A stretch of 64,000 bases of DNA. It comes from Phyllostachys edulis (Eukaryota; Streptophyta; Magnoliopsida; Poales; Poaceae). The notes beneath the pieces are model-generated. The model had not been told where the DNA came from. It saw only the letters and a list, made by a program, of their open reading frames with translations, and made no database searches. A program made the translations under genes and the position numbers. The DNA is taken from positions 47,479,779 to 47,543,778 of the forward strand of contig CM070548.1 in the NCBI GenBank assembly GCA_036346405.1, written 5' to 3'. Positions 45,640-57,030 of the stretch are shown piece after piece (within the stretch, counting starts at the first letter, position 1; every line of letters starts with the position of its first letter).

Positions 45640-46440
45640 TAAGTTAGGAAAAGAGGTACAATACTATATTTTGCATAATTTTATTGTTATTATTCGTTAT
45701 GTTAAGATGAAAATAATAATCGAAGTCAGTAAGTCTCTCTATCATTTAATTACTTCTGATGATTTACCGTTGGGCTTTGAGGAGTCTAATACTTTCCAAA
45801 CATAAATTAGAACTATGCATAATCCTACATTCTCTTCCGTTTCTAGACAGACAACAACTAGGGATCTAATAAAATACTACAATGAATGCTGTGATAAATT
45901 AAAGGATAAATTTGCTACATGCACATTTTCGGTGGCCCTAACCTTGGACATAAGGATTGGCCGCGCTTGGGAGGATTATCTTAGTGTAGTTGCTCATTAT
46001 GTTAATGATGACTGGGTAATGGAGAAAAGAATTATAGGTTTTAAATTAATTGATGTAGCACACATAGCTGAGAATATTGCGGACTGTATTATCAAAGTCG
46101 TGGAAGACTTTGGTCTTACAAACAAAAAAAAATCTCAATTACTCTAGACAATGCCACTGCGAACTCTATGGTCATGGATATTCTTACTCCAGTCTTCAAT
46201 ACATACGCCGATTCCTTATTGCTACATCAGCGATGCGCTTGTCATATTATTAACCTTATAGTCCAATCCGGTTTGAAGAGGTTGGATGTGTATCTTAAAT
46301 CTTTTCGCGATGCGATATCTTTCTTGAATAATTCTAACGTAAGAATGGCATCATATAAGAACTTCTGTAGGGCAATGGGTGGATTTCAACTCAGAAGGCT
46401 TCGAAATTTTGCAATGATGGCATGCCCATAAGTTAACATA
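45640..46440 (+). pseudogene. hAT transposase relic, RICESLEEPER-like
   Basis: The plus strand encodes LYHLITSDDLPLGFEESNTF, then VSRQTTTRDLIKYYNECCDK, EDYLSVVAHYVNDDWVMEKR and LIDVAHIAENIADCI. After a frameshift in an A run near 46128 it continues with MDILTPVFNTYADSLLLHQR, CACHIINLIVQSGLKRL and AISFLNNSNVRMASYKNF. These are core phrases of plant RICESLEEPER/DAYSLEEPER hAT proteins, including the CACHIINL block. A TAA also interrupts the frame near 45805. The C-terminal dimerisation domain is missing. Confidence 0.92.
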
Positions 46441-47134
46441 TCCCGTGATATCCATACTTACACGTGATGTGTTAACTGTTCCTGTTTCGATGGTTTCCTC
46501 TGAGTCTCCTTTTAATGTTTCTGGAAGAATATTGGAGGAGAGAAAAACACGTCTCACAAGTGAGATAGTGGAGATACTTCTAACCGGGAAGAACTAGGAA
46601 TAAGCTGATTCGCGAACACAACACTCTGTACAAAATAAGAGTTGTCAAACGTGTTCGAAAATCTGTACCTTGACAATGACACTTAGAACAAAGATGTATG
46701 TAGAGCTATAATCTGTACTCTTTTTTCCTTTGCCAAGGTTTTCTTATGTTGAGTTTTTACTTGGCAAAGGTTTTAACGATGCATCAATTTCAATATTAAT
46801 AAAACTTTTTATTACATTTTCAATATGCTTGTCTCATTTTTTACAACTTTCATATGTATTTACGAACTCTACACATTTTCCTCTTTTTTTGGAATTTTTC
46901 TTCTTTTTTTTGTGTATTTTCTGATTTTTTTTTTCTTTTTCAAGCTAAGTGGGTTGTAAATGGCCCGACAGGCCAAACGGGCACGACACGACCACCTTTC
47001 GGACCATGCTTAGGCCGCCACCCAGGCACATGGGCTGGCCCGACACGGCACGACTTTTTCGCATGCCGGAATGTGCCATGCCCAGTCGTGCTGTCCCGGT
47101 CCGTGCCGCCCATTTGGCCACGACTGCCCCTCAG

Positions 47135-47651
47135 CCTTCGCCCCAATTTTGTAATTTCACCACATGCAGTGCAGCTGTGCGTGTGCAACGAGGGGCTTGA
47201 GGGTAGTGCGGTGCGAGCCACATCACGGATAAAATAACGGATGGTATACACAAACAAAAAAATGTAAATCATCAACTGTAATATCAATTCTTCAACAAAT
47301 TAGAGAATTGCTTATCATACTTAGCAACACCAACATAAATATAACTGCATGCTTCATACATTCATACTTCATAAATTTACACTCTAAATGAGTCGACGAC
47401 TTGTACATTCTGCTTATTGTGTACAAGTCATGTAAAGTGACCACAAAAAGTTTATTTCAAAAAACTGAAAGGGTTATGTAGAAGATATTATTGTTTCCAT
47501 ATCTACTTTGATGTTGTACCCATTATTTATTTTTCACGTCTATCAAATTTCTGTTGGATACCAGTCAAGTACAAATACAAATTAAGAGGATGTTGGCATT
47601 CCTATATCCTATCCCGGAACTTGGAGTTGAAACACTTGAAGGACTTGAAGC
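47135..47651. other. Residual hAT-related sequence
   Basis: The part around 47225-47340 resembles the interior of the MITE at 44144-44638 (ATTAGAGAATT(A/G)(T/C)TTATC). The last 70 bases, read on the minus strand, continue the Ser/Pro-rich coding sequence of the BED-finger relic at 48676-49038, which was split by the next MITE. Confidence 0.5.
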
Positions 47652-48667
47652 TAGGAGTGAAAACGGATCGAATACGGATGGAAAATAGTTCTGTCATATT
47701 TATTTTCATTTTTTTTCTGGATGTGGATACGAATACGAATATCTTGGGTAATGTCAAATACAAATACAGAGCAAATATGAATCGAAATGAATACAGTCAT
47801 GAAAATTTCTCAGAACATGAAAACCCCCTTAAACTGTTTGCACTGTAGCAACAGAAACAAAGAATTAGTTTATACGATCAAAAACAATTCAATATATTTT
47901 CAGCAATCAAATAATATATAACATCAATAAATGTAGTAATCCGCAAGGCCACAACAATAGTAAGAATCTCGATCAAACAAAATAGAATTATAGATGGTTC
48001 ATCACTGAAACACTTTTTCAATGTGCATGTTTACATCCACTCCCTAACATATTTTTAATGTAAAATGACTCAATATACTCTCCCGTATATGCTTTATTTA
48101 CCACTTTGGCTTAAAATTCGATATATATTGCCTACCTCGTAAACATTGCATAATTCAATATAAAATAACTTTTACTACTGTTATTTATTTTTATACATAA
48201 TGATTGTGTTTTGGAACTCCCAAGAACAAAGATGATGAAATGAGTCATATTTGGGCAAAATTCGAAGAAATATCGGTTGTTGAAAATACTATTCATACCT
48301 TTGGATGTATTTTTGGGAAATTACATGGAATCAAATGAAAATATTCACAATTACAAAGTTGTAGCCCTTGATATCTCATCGAGAGCTGCAATTTAGCTTA
48401 CTCATTTGCCTATTTTGGATTCCGAACAATAAAATTATGGTCTTCAGAAGACAATGTGCATGCAGTCTTAAATAGTACCTCCAGATTTCCGGATTTATGT
48501 AGCTCCAGATATCTAAAGTAGTATTCGTATTTGATGGATATTGCATTACCAAATCCATATTCGTTTCCGACAAAATAAAATAAAATGTATTTGTTTCCAA
48601 GCCGATAGCATTCATATTCGAAAAATGATCTTTCGGCCGAAAACTATCCGAACCGTTTTCATCCCTA
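47652..48667. mobile_element. hAT-type non-autonomous element, 1.0 kb
   Basis: The ends are TAGGAGTGAAAACGGATCG and, inverted, TAGGGATGAAAACGGTTCGG. The flanks CTTGAAGC and CTTGAAGT match at 7 of 8. Subterminal repeats of GAATACGAATA type are present. It has no coding capacity and is inserted in a hAT transposase relic. Confidence 0.88.
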
Positions 48668-48675
48668 CTTGAAGT

Positions 48676-49038
48676 TGGATGATGCTTCTTGTTGTACTTC
48701 TTAGACTTCACCATCACCACCACCTTCCTCCTCCCCTTCACTGTCATCATCTAGGTAGTTTGCGTTGTCTTGTTTAGCTATGCTCGCATTTCTCTTAGGG
48801 TCTCTGTAGTTGTTTTAGGGCACTTCTAATAATCTCCATAGCCTCCTATGAGATGTTGTTTCAACTTCTTCATCGCTGAGTGCAATTGCTTCCCACAAAG
48901 GGTACATTGTACCAAATCATTTTGTCAGTCGACCAAAATGTGTATTTCCATCTCAGGCCTCCACTTGGTCGTCCTCTTTGGATCCTCGGATGGATCATAA
49001 GCCTCACCGCCCTCAGTAGCTTTCTCAGGTTGAGACAT
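48676..49038 (-). pseudogene. hAT transposase relic, BED-type zinc finger
   Basis: The minus strand begins MSQPEKATEGGEAYDPSEDP, then KRTTKWRPEMEIHILVD, a TGA, QNDLVQCTLCGKQLHSAMKK and LKQHLIGGYGDY. CTLCGK followed by LKQHL is a BED zinc finger (C-x2-C ... H ...), the DNA-binding N-terminus of many hAT transposases. At least four stops break it. The coding sequence resumes across the 47652-48667 insertion with a Ser-rich stretch. Confidence 0.82.
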
Positions 49039-49660
49039 CTATTCAATAAGACAAAAGGAACAACCAGTAAGCAACAGACCAAGAATAGGTAGCAACAAAG
49101 TGAGAAGAGGGGGCAGAGCAAAAAGATGGAGCAAGAATAGGCAGATAGCAAGATAGAAGAAGTAGATCTAACAAAGCAGAGCCAAGGGAGAAGAAGAAAG
49201 GATGGCAGAGGACACTAACCTAAGTTGAGCTCCAACAGTGCCGGCAGGGGCTGGGGGTGGAAGGTGGGCCAAGATTGCAGGGGTGACGATGACAAGTTTG
49301 TCGGATCAACCGGATTTTCAAATCAACTCTGAAAAATACCAAATAAACCTTGAAAATTCCAAAAATATTCATAGAAGTTACTTTGAATATCTGGAACTCA
49401 AATAAAATATTTTATCTAAAAATAAACTTTTATTTAATTATAGAAAAATTAGATTTTTATTTTAGAAAAAATATATAATGTTTTTTTATAAAAATTCAAT
49501 AACATCACAAAAATAATTTGAAAATCCAAAAGATGATATTTTAATTTAATTTTCTCATAACATGGAAATTTTAGGGATGTTACACTAGAGAGCATGTAGG
49601 CAGCAGTGGCGAAAGTGAGCTGGAGAGGCTACGACGGCAACCTTCTCCGCTGGTCCTCGT
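49039..49660. other. Non-coding stretch, AT-rich from 49300
   Basis: No gene. The first part is the 5' region of the BED-finger relic. The AT-rich part ends GGGATGTTACA at about 49584, like the terminal bases of the long LTRs, but I found no partner end or TSD. The last eight bases (GTCCTCGT) are the TSD of the following element. Confidence 0.5.
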
Positions 49661-50197
49661 TAGGGGTGCAAACGGAGCAGATACGGATGGATATCGCTCA
49701 TCCCGTATCCTTTTCCATATTTTTTCTCGGATTCGGAATCGAACACAGATAGTGCCGGATACGAATACGAATGCGGATAGTCTCGGTCACGAATACGGAG
49801 CGAATACATGCCGAGCCGAATACAGATTGTTTCGGTCACAAATACTTATTTGGATATTACGCGAAAACATAAACCATATATATCGCACAAATAAAGATCA
49901 ATCAACCGTACTACTTGTCCAAAATACAACTAGATTAGTAGTTTAACAAACAAATTTAAATATATCACACGATAACATAGGTTATTTAAGCAAGTAGTAG
50001 TAACTACTAACTACTAACTAGCAAGTAGCAAGCACATGACAGGGCTAAGTAAGCAAATGTAACTACTAACTAGCAAGTCACAAGTTCACAAATCATAAAT
50101 CACAACTCATCGCCACCAAAACACCCTTCCCAGATTTACCAAACAGTAATGTTCAGAAGTACCAAGAAAGTTCAAAAAGTAATAAATAGTTCAATAC

Positions 50198-50667
50198 CTT
50201 TGTTTTGACATGGTGATTAATTCGCAGCTGAAGATTATCTTGTCGAGTAAGCTTCTTTACTTCATCTTCAAGATTAAGAATGATAGTTTTGTAATTTGCA
50301 TTCTTAGCCTACAATATACCAGCCAATTAATATAGGAAAACTAAAATTTACCAGAAAAAGAGGGAAAGAGACATGCCGTTTCTTTTCCAATAGAAAAGTG
50401 ATTTGCCATACCTTCAACAAGTCAATTTCAGCTACCATAAAGTGTTCTTTTTGTCGTAATTTTCCTATAGTCATGCGAGCAACTCCAAGTTCTAATTGTC
50501 TCTGGTGTATTTCATCAAGCCAGCTGTAGAACAAAAACATTGATGTGTAAGTCGTATCACCTATTATTGAGATTTTAAAGATGTCATAGATGGCAAAGTA
50601 TCTACCTCTGCCTCTCTTCAATGAATTCATCAAGCTGCCTCTTCAACTTCATCAGCTCATTGGACTG
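50198..50667 (-). pseudogene. Captured coiled-coil gene fragment, three exons (kinesin-stalk-like)
   Basis: Minus-strand exons lie at about 50667-50606, 50523-50412 and 50308-50198, each bordered by AG/GT. They encode NELMKLKRQLDEFIEERQR, WLDEIHQRQLELGVARMTIG with KLRQKEHFMVAEIDLLK, and AKNANYKTIILNLEDEVKKL with TRQDNLQLRINHHVKTK. The heptad pattern indicates a coiled coil. The wording reminds me of plant kinesin stalks, but I am not sure of the family. Frames inside exons are intact. The flanking exons are missing, so no whole protein is possible. Confidence 0.65.
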
Positions 50668-50999
50668 CTGAACACTTGCGTTTTAAATACAATCCAAGTG
50701 TATTGTGATAAAAGTAGCAAACAAGTGAAATTCATCTTCAGATGGGACACATTGCTAGAATCGCCATCTTGCATAACCTTACCTCACCGCCTCTATCAAA
50801 GAAAAACGACGCTACAAAGCAGATTCTTCTGTCTAGCACCACCTCCACCATTGCAAATGCCACCAAATGAACATTTCATGTGAGTGCACGCTTCATCAAC
50901 TAAAAAAACATTAAGTTGTACATTTATTGCGTACCAAATGCTATAACAAAGGACAGTTATGAGATAGTCAATAAACAGGACCACATATATAAAAATATC

Positions 51000-53865
51000 C
51001 TTATGGGTTTGTTTAACAGCGAACTCAAGAACCCAAAGGAGCATGACTAAGAAACCTTGCAACTCCCAGTGCAAACACATAGTGAGCTGTGAACGGTTCA
51101 ACAATCTGCAAAAGATGGAAAACATAGGTCAAAAAGCTTTGCCTTGCACAAAAGGGTGCATGCTACTATCTACCTTGGTATTTTGCATCAAACGCAATTG
51201 TGGCAGCACTAAAATAGCTTCCAGGTAAACACAGAACGCCCAGTTGATCCGGTTCACAATGTTATGAGATGTTGAAGGATGAATAAGTAGCGCTAGCACA
51301 ACACAAGGTACCACCTTCAAAGAAAGAAATAAGTAAATAACCAAATAAGTTGGCAACTTAGCATGTCTTACAACTAAGAGATTTGTGAGCACTATAACTG
51401 ACTCGACAAGTAAAACAATCCAGATCCCATTACGGGTTCAACACTTTACGTTAGTGATACATGGTTTCAATAGCACTTCTACGTAACCATTACTAATAGA
51501 AATTTAGATGAATTTACATGGCTTCAAATTGTTCGCCACCACAAGTCATCCATGGTGAGAGCTCATCTTGATTATCCATATTTGTTGTGTATTTGGCATT
51601 TCAACCAGAAGAAACTTACAGATGTACTTAATGAGCCACGAAGATCAACATAACACTACACTTACTACTAGATGAAGTGTTAGTATCATTTCATCAATTC
51701 AACACCAAAAGTTACCAATCGAAAGCCCCGAAGCAACAAACACAGCTACCAATATCCGAGAAAATCAAAAGGAAATAGTGATCTAGAGCTTTGGTAAGAG
51801 CGATTCTAGATTAATGTAATCAAATAACAACAAAATTGTGAGCACCACCACCATACCCGGTTTATGCTTACAAAACTAAATCCCTATATTATTAGCATAT
51901 TAGTGATAGAAGGGCATGTGTTCTTACCACATAGTACAATGCAAAATTGTCCTTGTCCAACATATAAGTTGACCTCAGTTTGAACCAAATCATGTAGATA
52001 ACAACAAGTGTAGCTGCAAGTGTAGCGATGTCAAAGACAAGATGAATGTCATACTCCATGACAAAGTCATAAAGATCTAATAGCTAGAAACAATGCGGTT
52101 AAATCTCGAGACTTGAGGATAGTCTGCGAAATATAAAATAGAAGCCTTTAATATTCTTAGTAAATCAGGGCATTAGTACCAAAAAAACCCACATAAATCA
52201 TGCAATAGAATGATGAAGAAATGCTAACAGACTTGTATGACTATTTATCTTTACACACACAGTAACATGCTAGTCAGTAGTCACTTATCCGGTTTAAGCA
52301 AATAATGTACTTTGATTTGCAAACCATGTGAAAAGGCACAAAAACACATTAGATGGTAAAATATTAGAGCAATTTTCACGACTTGAACTCGAACAATTAT
52401 TTGTAAGTTCATCAAAATGGTAAATAGAATACTCGCTTAAAATTTTTAAATTATTCCAAGCGAGCATTTTTACAATCATACCACCCATGAAAAGTAAACT
52501 AATACTTTTACATGTCAAAGGAACATGAACATATCTGACAAAAACAATGTTGAGGATAAAAAATATCGTCAAAGAATTGTACATCAATAAAAATTCAGTT
52601 AGTATGTTTCTTAAAAAAAAAATGTATAGGAATTCCATTGTGGCAAAACAACTTAACAAGTAGATGTAAAGAAGTATTTGAGGAGCTTTTGATGAATTTT
52701 GGCCAATATGGACCTGAATGTACCCGAGCATTACCTACCATCCATGACTCTAGAAGAAGTAAAAGAAAATATGTGCATGCTAATCATTTGTAGACCACTT
52801 TAATAATATTGCCTTTTATGGTTCTATGCCAATATGTCTAATTTTAAAGTTCAAATGGTTGCCTTTATGCATACCAACAACACACCAAGTCTAAACATAC
52901 GGACTTGGTAGGGATAGTTAAGCTCCTCTAAGTAGTGAAATGATAACAACTTAACCTCTCCACATTCTACACCAAGACAACTTGCTCCAAGCAAGCCACC
53001 TTGATTTTATCCATGGTTCATCTGTTCATCTCTGACATGATAATACCCACGCCCAATTTCTAAACTAGGCTAGGGTAGATATTACAACCAATTTGTACCA
53101 AAACCTCTGAATGGATGCTCCTAGAAAGACAAAAGGATGGAGACAAATAGAATTGGATTAAAGCCTATCCAAATTCTCCCACTTGCGTCAGTTAATCCCA
53201 ACATACCGCACCATCCTCAGCATCGGCACTATTAAGCCTATCCAAATTCGCCCCAGCCAAGTCAAAGCACGCATGTAACCATACATCCTCTCAATCGTGC
53301 AGGTATCACAACTTTCTAACATAGAACAACTTGCGACTCTAGCAAAGATATGCATATCGATCGAGAATTAGCTACATCTCCCATATCAAAACCCTAAAAT
53401 AGTGCTACGCGTCTCTCCAGCTCCACAAACAAATCAACTCGCAGGAAATTAGCATTAAACGTGAAACGTCCGACACGAAATAGATTGAATAAATATCCCA
53501 ACCCCTTTTGATACGAAACCAGTCGGTAAATTCCTCCAAAAGCACTAGCCCCGAGTGAGACTTGCACAGATCGAGCGATCTCGATGGATCGAGGCGATCA
53601 AGGGAGGGAACATGAGCCAGAGGGCGCGGGGGGACGAACTGGCACAGGTCTTCTCCTTAGTGAGCTCGTAGACGAGGACACCTATGCCCAGCGCGTGCGC
53701 GGCCTCGGCGGCGACGAAGAGGTGGTCGTGGTCGTGGACGATGAAGCGGATGAATACGAGCGCGGCCATCCCGGCGGTGACCACGGCGAGGAAGGCCTTC
53801 ACCTTGGGCGCCACGCCATCGCAGCCCACGCCGTCATCAAGGCCGAAGCGACCGCCGTCCCCTCA
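51000..53865 (-). pseudogene. Captured ERD2-like (ER lumen protein retaining receptor-like) gene fragment
   Basis: Minus-strand exons, in order: about 53865-53645 (MRGRRS, then KVKAFLAVVTAGMAALVFI and FIVHDHDHLFVAAEAAHALG, YELTKEKTCA), about 52085-51928 (FVMEYDIHLVFDIATLAATL and YMIWFKLRSTYMLDKDNFAL), 51314-51174 (VVPCVVLALLIHPSTSHNIV, NRINWAFCVYLEA, LPQLRLMQNTK) and 51105-51000 (IVEPFTAHYVFALGVARFLS). Splice sites GTAAGA and GTAGAT are preserved. Known function of the family is a multi-membrane Golgi/ER receptor or its relative. The first exon is scrambled after MRGRRS, and the last exon is frameshifted after FLS, so this is a pseudogene. The Golgi-side C-terminus is absent. Confidence 0.88.
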
Positions 53866-54553
53866 TCTCGCCTCACCACTACCTCCGATCAGAATGGGAT
53901 TTTTTTTTCTTCTTCTATTTTTTCCTCTATTCCCCCTTGGTGCGTGCACGTGACTGAGGAGGGACCGCGGTAGGGGAGGGAGGCAACAGCGGTGAGGGAG
54001 GAGGAACGCGGCGACAGCGGCGGATGGGAGAGCGATTTGGGTTCTGCGGGCGGGAGATGTGGGCGGGAGTGCGGGAGTGCGCTCTGTGCGTGGGCGGGAG
54101 CCGAGAGGATGACGGGGTATTGGGGATGGCCACTCGCTTTTGCTCGGATAACTGTCGGATAGTCGTCAGTTATATCCGAATTTAATCCCGGATAGTCCTG
54201 AATAAACCGGATAATTGACTATCCGAATCCGAATCAGTATCCGGTAAAAAATATCCTAATCTGAATCCGAATCCGAAAAAACCTCCAGATATCCGAAAAA
54301 AGTATCCGAATTTTGCCCACATTTATTCGGTCGGGAACTATCTGCTCTATTTGCACCCCTAGTCCTCGTCCTCACTCAAAGCCCTCCCAGTCCTAGAGCC
54401 ATTTTCTCCTCACCCATGTGAACTCTACACACACTTAGGTCTTGTTTGGATGTCCCAATCCCGGCCAGGATCTCGGCCTAATCCTGGGGATTAAAAGGCC
54501 CAGGGAAAATTCTCCCCGCCCCGTCGAATGATCTGTTTGGATGATGAAGGGAA

Positions 54554-55060
54554 GTGGATTCCTCGGCCCATTCCCCGTCGTTTCATAGGGAAATAAACAG
54601 CGAGCGCTCACCCCGAGATTTTTTCTCCAGTCGCAACGCGACGCCGCACTTGACTCTCCTCTCTCGACTACCGTCGCCGCCGCATGCCTCCCTCCCTCGC
54701 GGCCTCCCCGCCAAGTGCGCCAAGCTTTCTCCCGCCGCTGGCGCCGGAGACAGATGGGACCACATCAGCGACCTCCCTAACGACCTCCTCATCCTCATCC
54801 TCCTCTGCCTCCCCACCAACTACGTCGCCTGGACGAGCGTCCTCTCTCGGCGATGGCACCGTGTATGGACCCACCTCCCCGTCCTCACCTTCGAATGCAG
54901 TGACTCCGGCGCCACACCCGTCCTCGAGGCCCTCGCCGCCTGAGCCGCCCACGGGAACACCGACATTCAGAGCCTCACTGTGTCCTCCATCAAAGACGTC
55001 GTGCCGGAAGCCACGGCCTCCTAGCTACGCCTCGCCACGCCACTCCTCTCTAGTGCACTC
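54554..55060 (+). pseudogene. Captured F-box gene fragment
   Basis: The open frame from 54554 ends at a TGA at 54941-54943. It contains DHISDLPNDLLILILLCLPT, NYVAWTSVLSRRWHRVWTHL and PVLTF, an F-box domain (residues about 69-107) of the plant F-box/FBD/LRR kind. In-frame sequence after the stop (HGNTDIQSLTVSSIKDVVPE) is the expected continuation, broken again near 55022. F-box proteins act as substrate adaptors of SCF ubiquitin ligases; this fragment lacks the leucine-rich part. Confidence 0.82.
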
Positions 55061-56304
55061 CATTTCCACAACAGGTGTTCTGCGTTGGTTTGGGAACTAA
55101 ACTGGGAGTTGTACGAGGAGGTGATCTGTATGCTTCCCTTGGACCTGCAGCTCTGCTACTTGTGATTATTGCTTCGGTAGTACATCGTTTTGAGTTTGTG
55201 TTGATGTGATTTTGTGGTTACCTAGATCTGTGGATGGTTAATACTTAGGACCTATTTGGTTTGTATGCTTAGATGTTATCGATGATTCTTTTTAATCCAT
55301 GTAGAAACTTTATGTAGCTTCTAATGCCATCTGGTATCATTTGATTGATAAAACTTATCTTGTTCTGTATGATTCTGCAGTTGTCTGCATCTTGTCATTT
55401 AGTTCTTGTTTTGATCTGGTAGGCCTGCTTTAGCACAATAATGTTTCTATTATCTGCTCTTCAAAATTCTAGTAGCTTAGTTCAACATTGTAGCATTGTC
55501 CTGATGTTGTGAAAGTGTATAGACCATGGAAATAGGGACTGATGAAATTGTGACAAGCATTCAACATTGTAGCATTGTCCTGATGTTGTAGTATACCTCA
55601 AAGCAACTATATGCCCGTACGAAAGAATGTTAAATTTGTTCATGCAAATTGAAACGGCTGCATCTAAAATCTGAATTGATGTCAAACAATGTTTGGGTCT
55701 TCCTATCAATTCTTGTGCATCCCTAATAAGCAACTGTCTTATGAAGTTGTGGCTTCCGTAAAATAATCTAGTAGAAACTGTACCTGCACTATTATCTACT
55801 CTATGATTGAAGTCAGTCTTGTTTTTGGTGTGTCAATAACTATTTCAAACATCACAATTATGTTGTATATTAACCCCACATTGTGCCTTTTACTGCTTTC
55901 TGTTGATTTATGGGAAATTGGGGCATGCTAATGCTTGAACTTATATATGGGCTAACATATTGCCATATATTTTCCCGCATGCTTACTTGAAACAACAGTT
56001 TTTTGGTGTGAGTGTGCAGTTAAAGTTACACATCACAACCCTTCAAAAAAAAAAAGTTACACATCACAGTATCATGTGAATTTTGTGAGAAAATGTTAAA
56101 CTTATTTATTCGGTATGAGGCTGTGTTTTTTGTGAAATACTACCGCACGCAGATTGAAATATGTGGAGCCTTAGGCGTCTTACTGCATCAACCCAGCACC
56201 TGCTTGGCCTCTTAGAGAAATGTCTTGTAGCCATCTTTGCTGCGTGAAAGCAAGCTGTTACTTTTTTTCGGCTCATTTTTAGCATATGTTCTGAAGGTGC
56301 TCTA
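55061..56304. other. Non-coding part of the Harbinger-like element
   Basis: AT-rich sequence with no exon that I can recognise. A near-repeat of TTCAACATTGTAGCATTGTC occurs at 55480 and 55559. The 116-codon minus-strand frame at 56106-56456 is the shadow of the MATE exon. Confidence 0.6.
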
Positions 56305-56673
56305 GAGCTAGCATCGGCTGGTATTGGTGTGTCGATTTTTAACATTGTGTCCAGGATTTTCAACATTCCATTGTTCAGCATTGCAACCTCATTTGTGGCA
56401 GAGGACATTTCCAACAATGCTAGCAAGCATTCTAGTTTAGGTAGCACGATCATCATATAAATACCAATTTAAGTTCTTTTATAGCTGTATATCGATTGTA
56501 CACCTGCTTTATTATTCAGGCAATGAAACTTGACTTCTGATAACATTGCAGGCAAATTGGAGCTGTCATCTGTATCGTCTACCTTGATCTTAGCTGCTGG
56601 AATCGGTATAATGGAAGCATTGGCATTGTTCCTAGGATCAGGATTGTTTCTTTAACTAATGGGTGTGTCACCT
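56305..56673 (+). pseudogene. Captured MATE-family transporter fragment, two exons
   Basis: Exon 1 (about 56305-56440) encodes ELASAGIGVSIFNIVSRIFN, IPLFSIATSFVAEDISNNAS and KHSSL. A GT-AG intron follows (56441-56551). Exon 2 (56552-56673) encodes GKLELSSVSSTLILAAGIGI, MEALALFLGSGLFL, a TAA, and LMGVSP, ending before GTATGT. This is a membrane part of a plant MATE efflux protein, probably the plastid-type DETOXIFICATION 40s group. The splice phases match. A TAA where Lys is expected disables the frame. Confidence 0.83.
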
Positions 56674-57030
56674 GTATGTTTATATTGTGATGACTGTTCT
56701 CATCTTTGAGTTTTGCTTTGTAGGAAGTATTAATTTTCCTTTGTTTTCCCTTTTTATGTGCATTATGGGTAACAACTCTTTAATTGGATTCAAAACAATT
56801 AATTTCTACTTGTTCTGAATTTGTGCTATTGTTTCCGAATTTTACGATTTTTTTGAATTTTTTCATGGCCGGGATTTTTATCCATGTCGTTCCCAAACGG
56901 CAACAGGGATTTTGTTCTGGACAAAAAAAATTTCCTCTTGGGGTTGAGAGGGATTTCATGTGCCCTCAAAATCCCTCTTAGAGATTTTCTTTCCTAAGAT
57001 TTTGTCCTGTAGCATCCAAACAAGGCTTTA

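Larger units (their letters stand above)
44697..47126 (+). mobile_element. hAT transposon, 2.4 kb, with degenerate transposase
   Basis: CCCCTCAG flanks the element at 44689-44696 and 47127-47134. The ends are TAGTGGTGGCCAGATGGGC and, inverted, CAGTCGTGGCCAAATGGGC. Subterminal regions are rich in GGGC/GCCC and GGCACGGCCC. A plus-strand transposase relic lies at 45640-46440. Confidence 0.93.
49661..54361 (-). mobile_element. Pack-type hAT-like element, 4.7 kb, carrying exons of two cellular genes
   Basis: GTCCTCGT flanks the element at 49653-49660 and 54362-54369, a perfect 8-bp TSD. The ends TAGGGGTGCAAACGGAGCA and, inverted, TAGGGGTGCAAATAGAGCA match at 17 of 19. Subterminal sequence is rich in GAATACGGAT/ATCCGAATCC repeats. 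No transposase is seen. Between the ends lie minus-strand exons and introns of an ERD2-like receptor gene and a coiled-coil gene. Introns with GT-AG borders are kept, so capture was at the DNA level. Capture by hAT elements is less often reported than by MULEs. Confidence 0.9.
54438..57027 (+). mobile_element. Pack-type PIF/Harbinger-like element, 2.6 kb, carrying F-box and MATE fragments
   Basis: The ends are GGTCTTGTTTGGATG and, inverted, AGCCTTGTTTGGATG, flanked by TTA at 54435-54437 and 57028-57030. The CTTGTTTGGATG terminal motif with a TTA duplication is typical of rice Harbinger-type MITEs. The interior holds a plus-strand F-box fragment and, 1.2 kb further, a plus-strand MATE transporter fragment with its intron. 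No transposase is present. The 3-bp TSD alone is weak support, but the inverted ends are clear. Confidence 0.75.

Noticed and set aside
49298..49584. Small solo LTR from TGTCGG to GTTACA
   Set aside because: The flanks (AGTTT and CTAGA) do not match, and no related copy with the same start is present in the window.
53584..53973. 129-codon plus-strand frame in GC-rich DNA
   Set aside because: It is the antisense shadow of the first ERD2-like exon.
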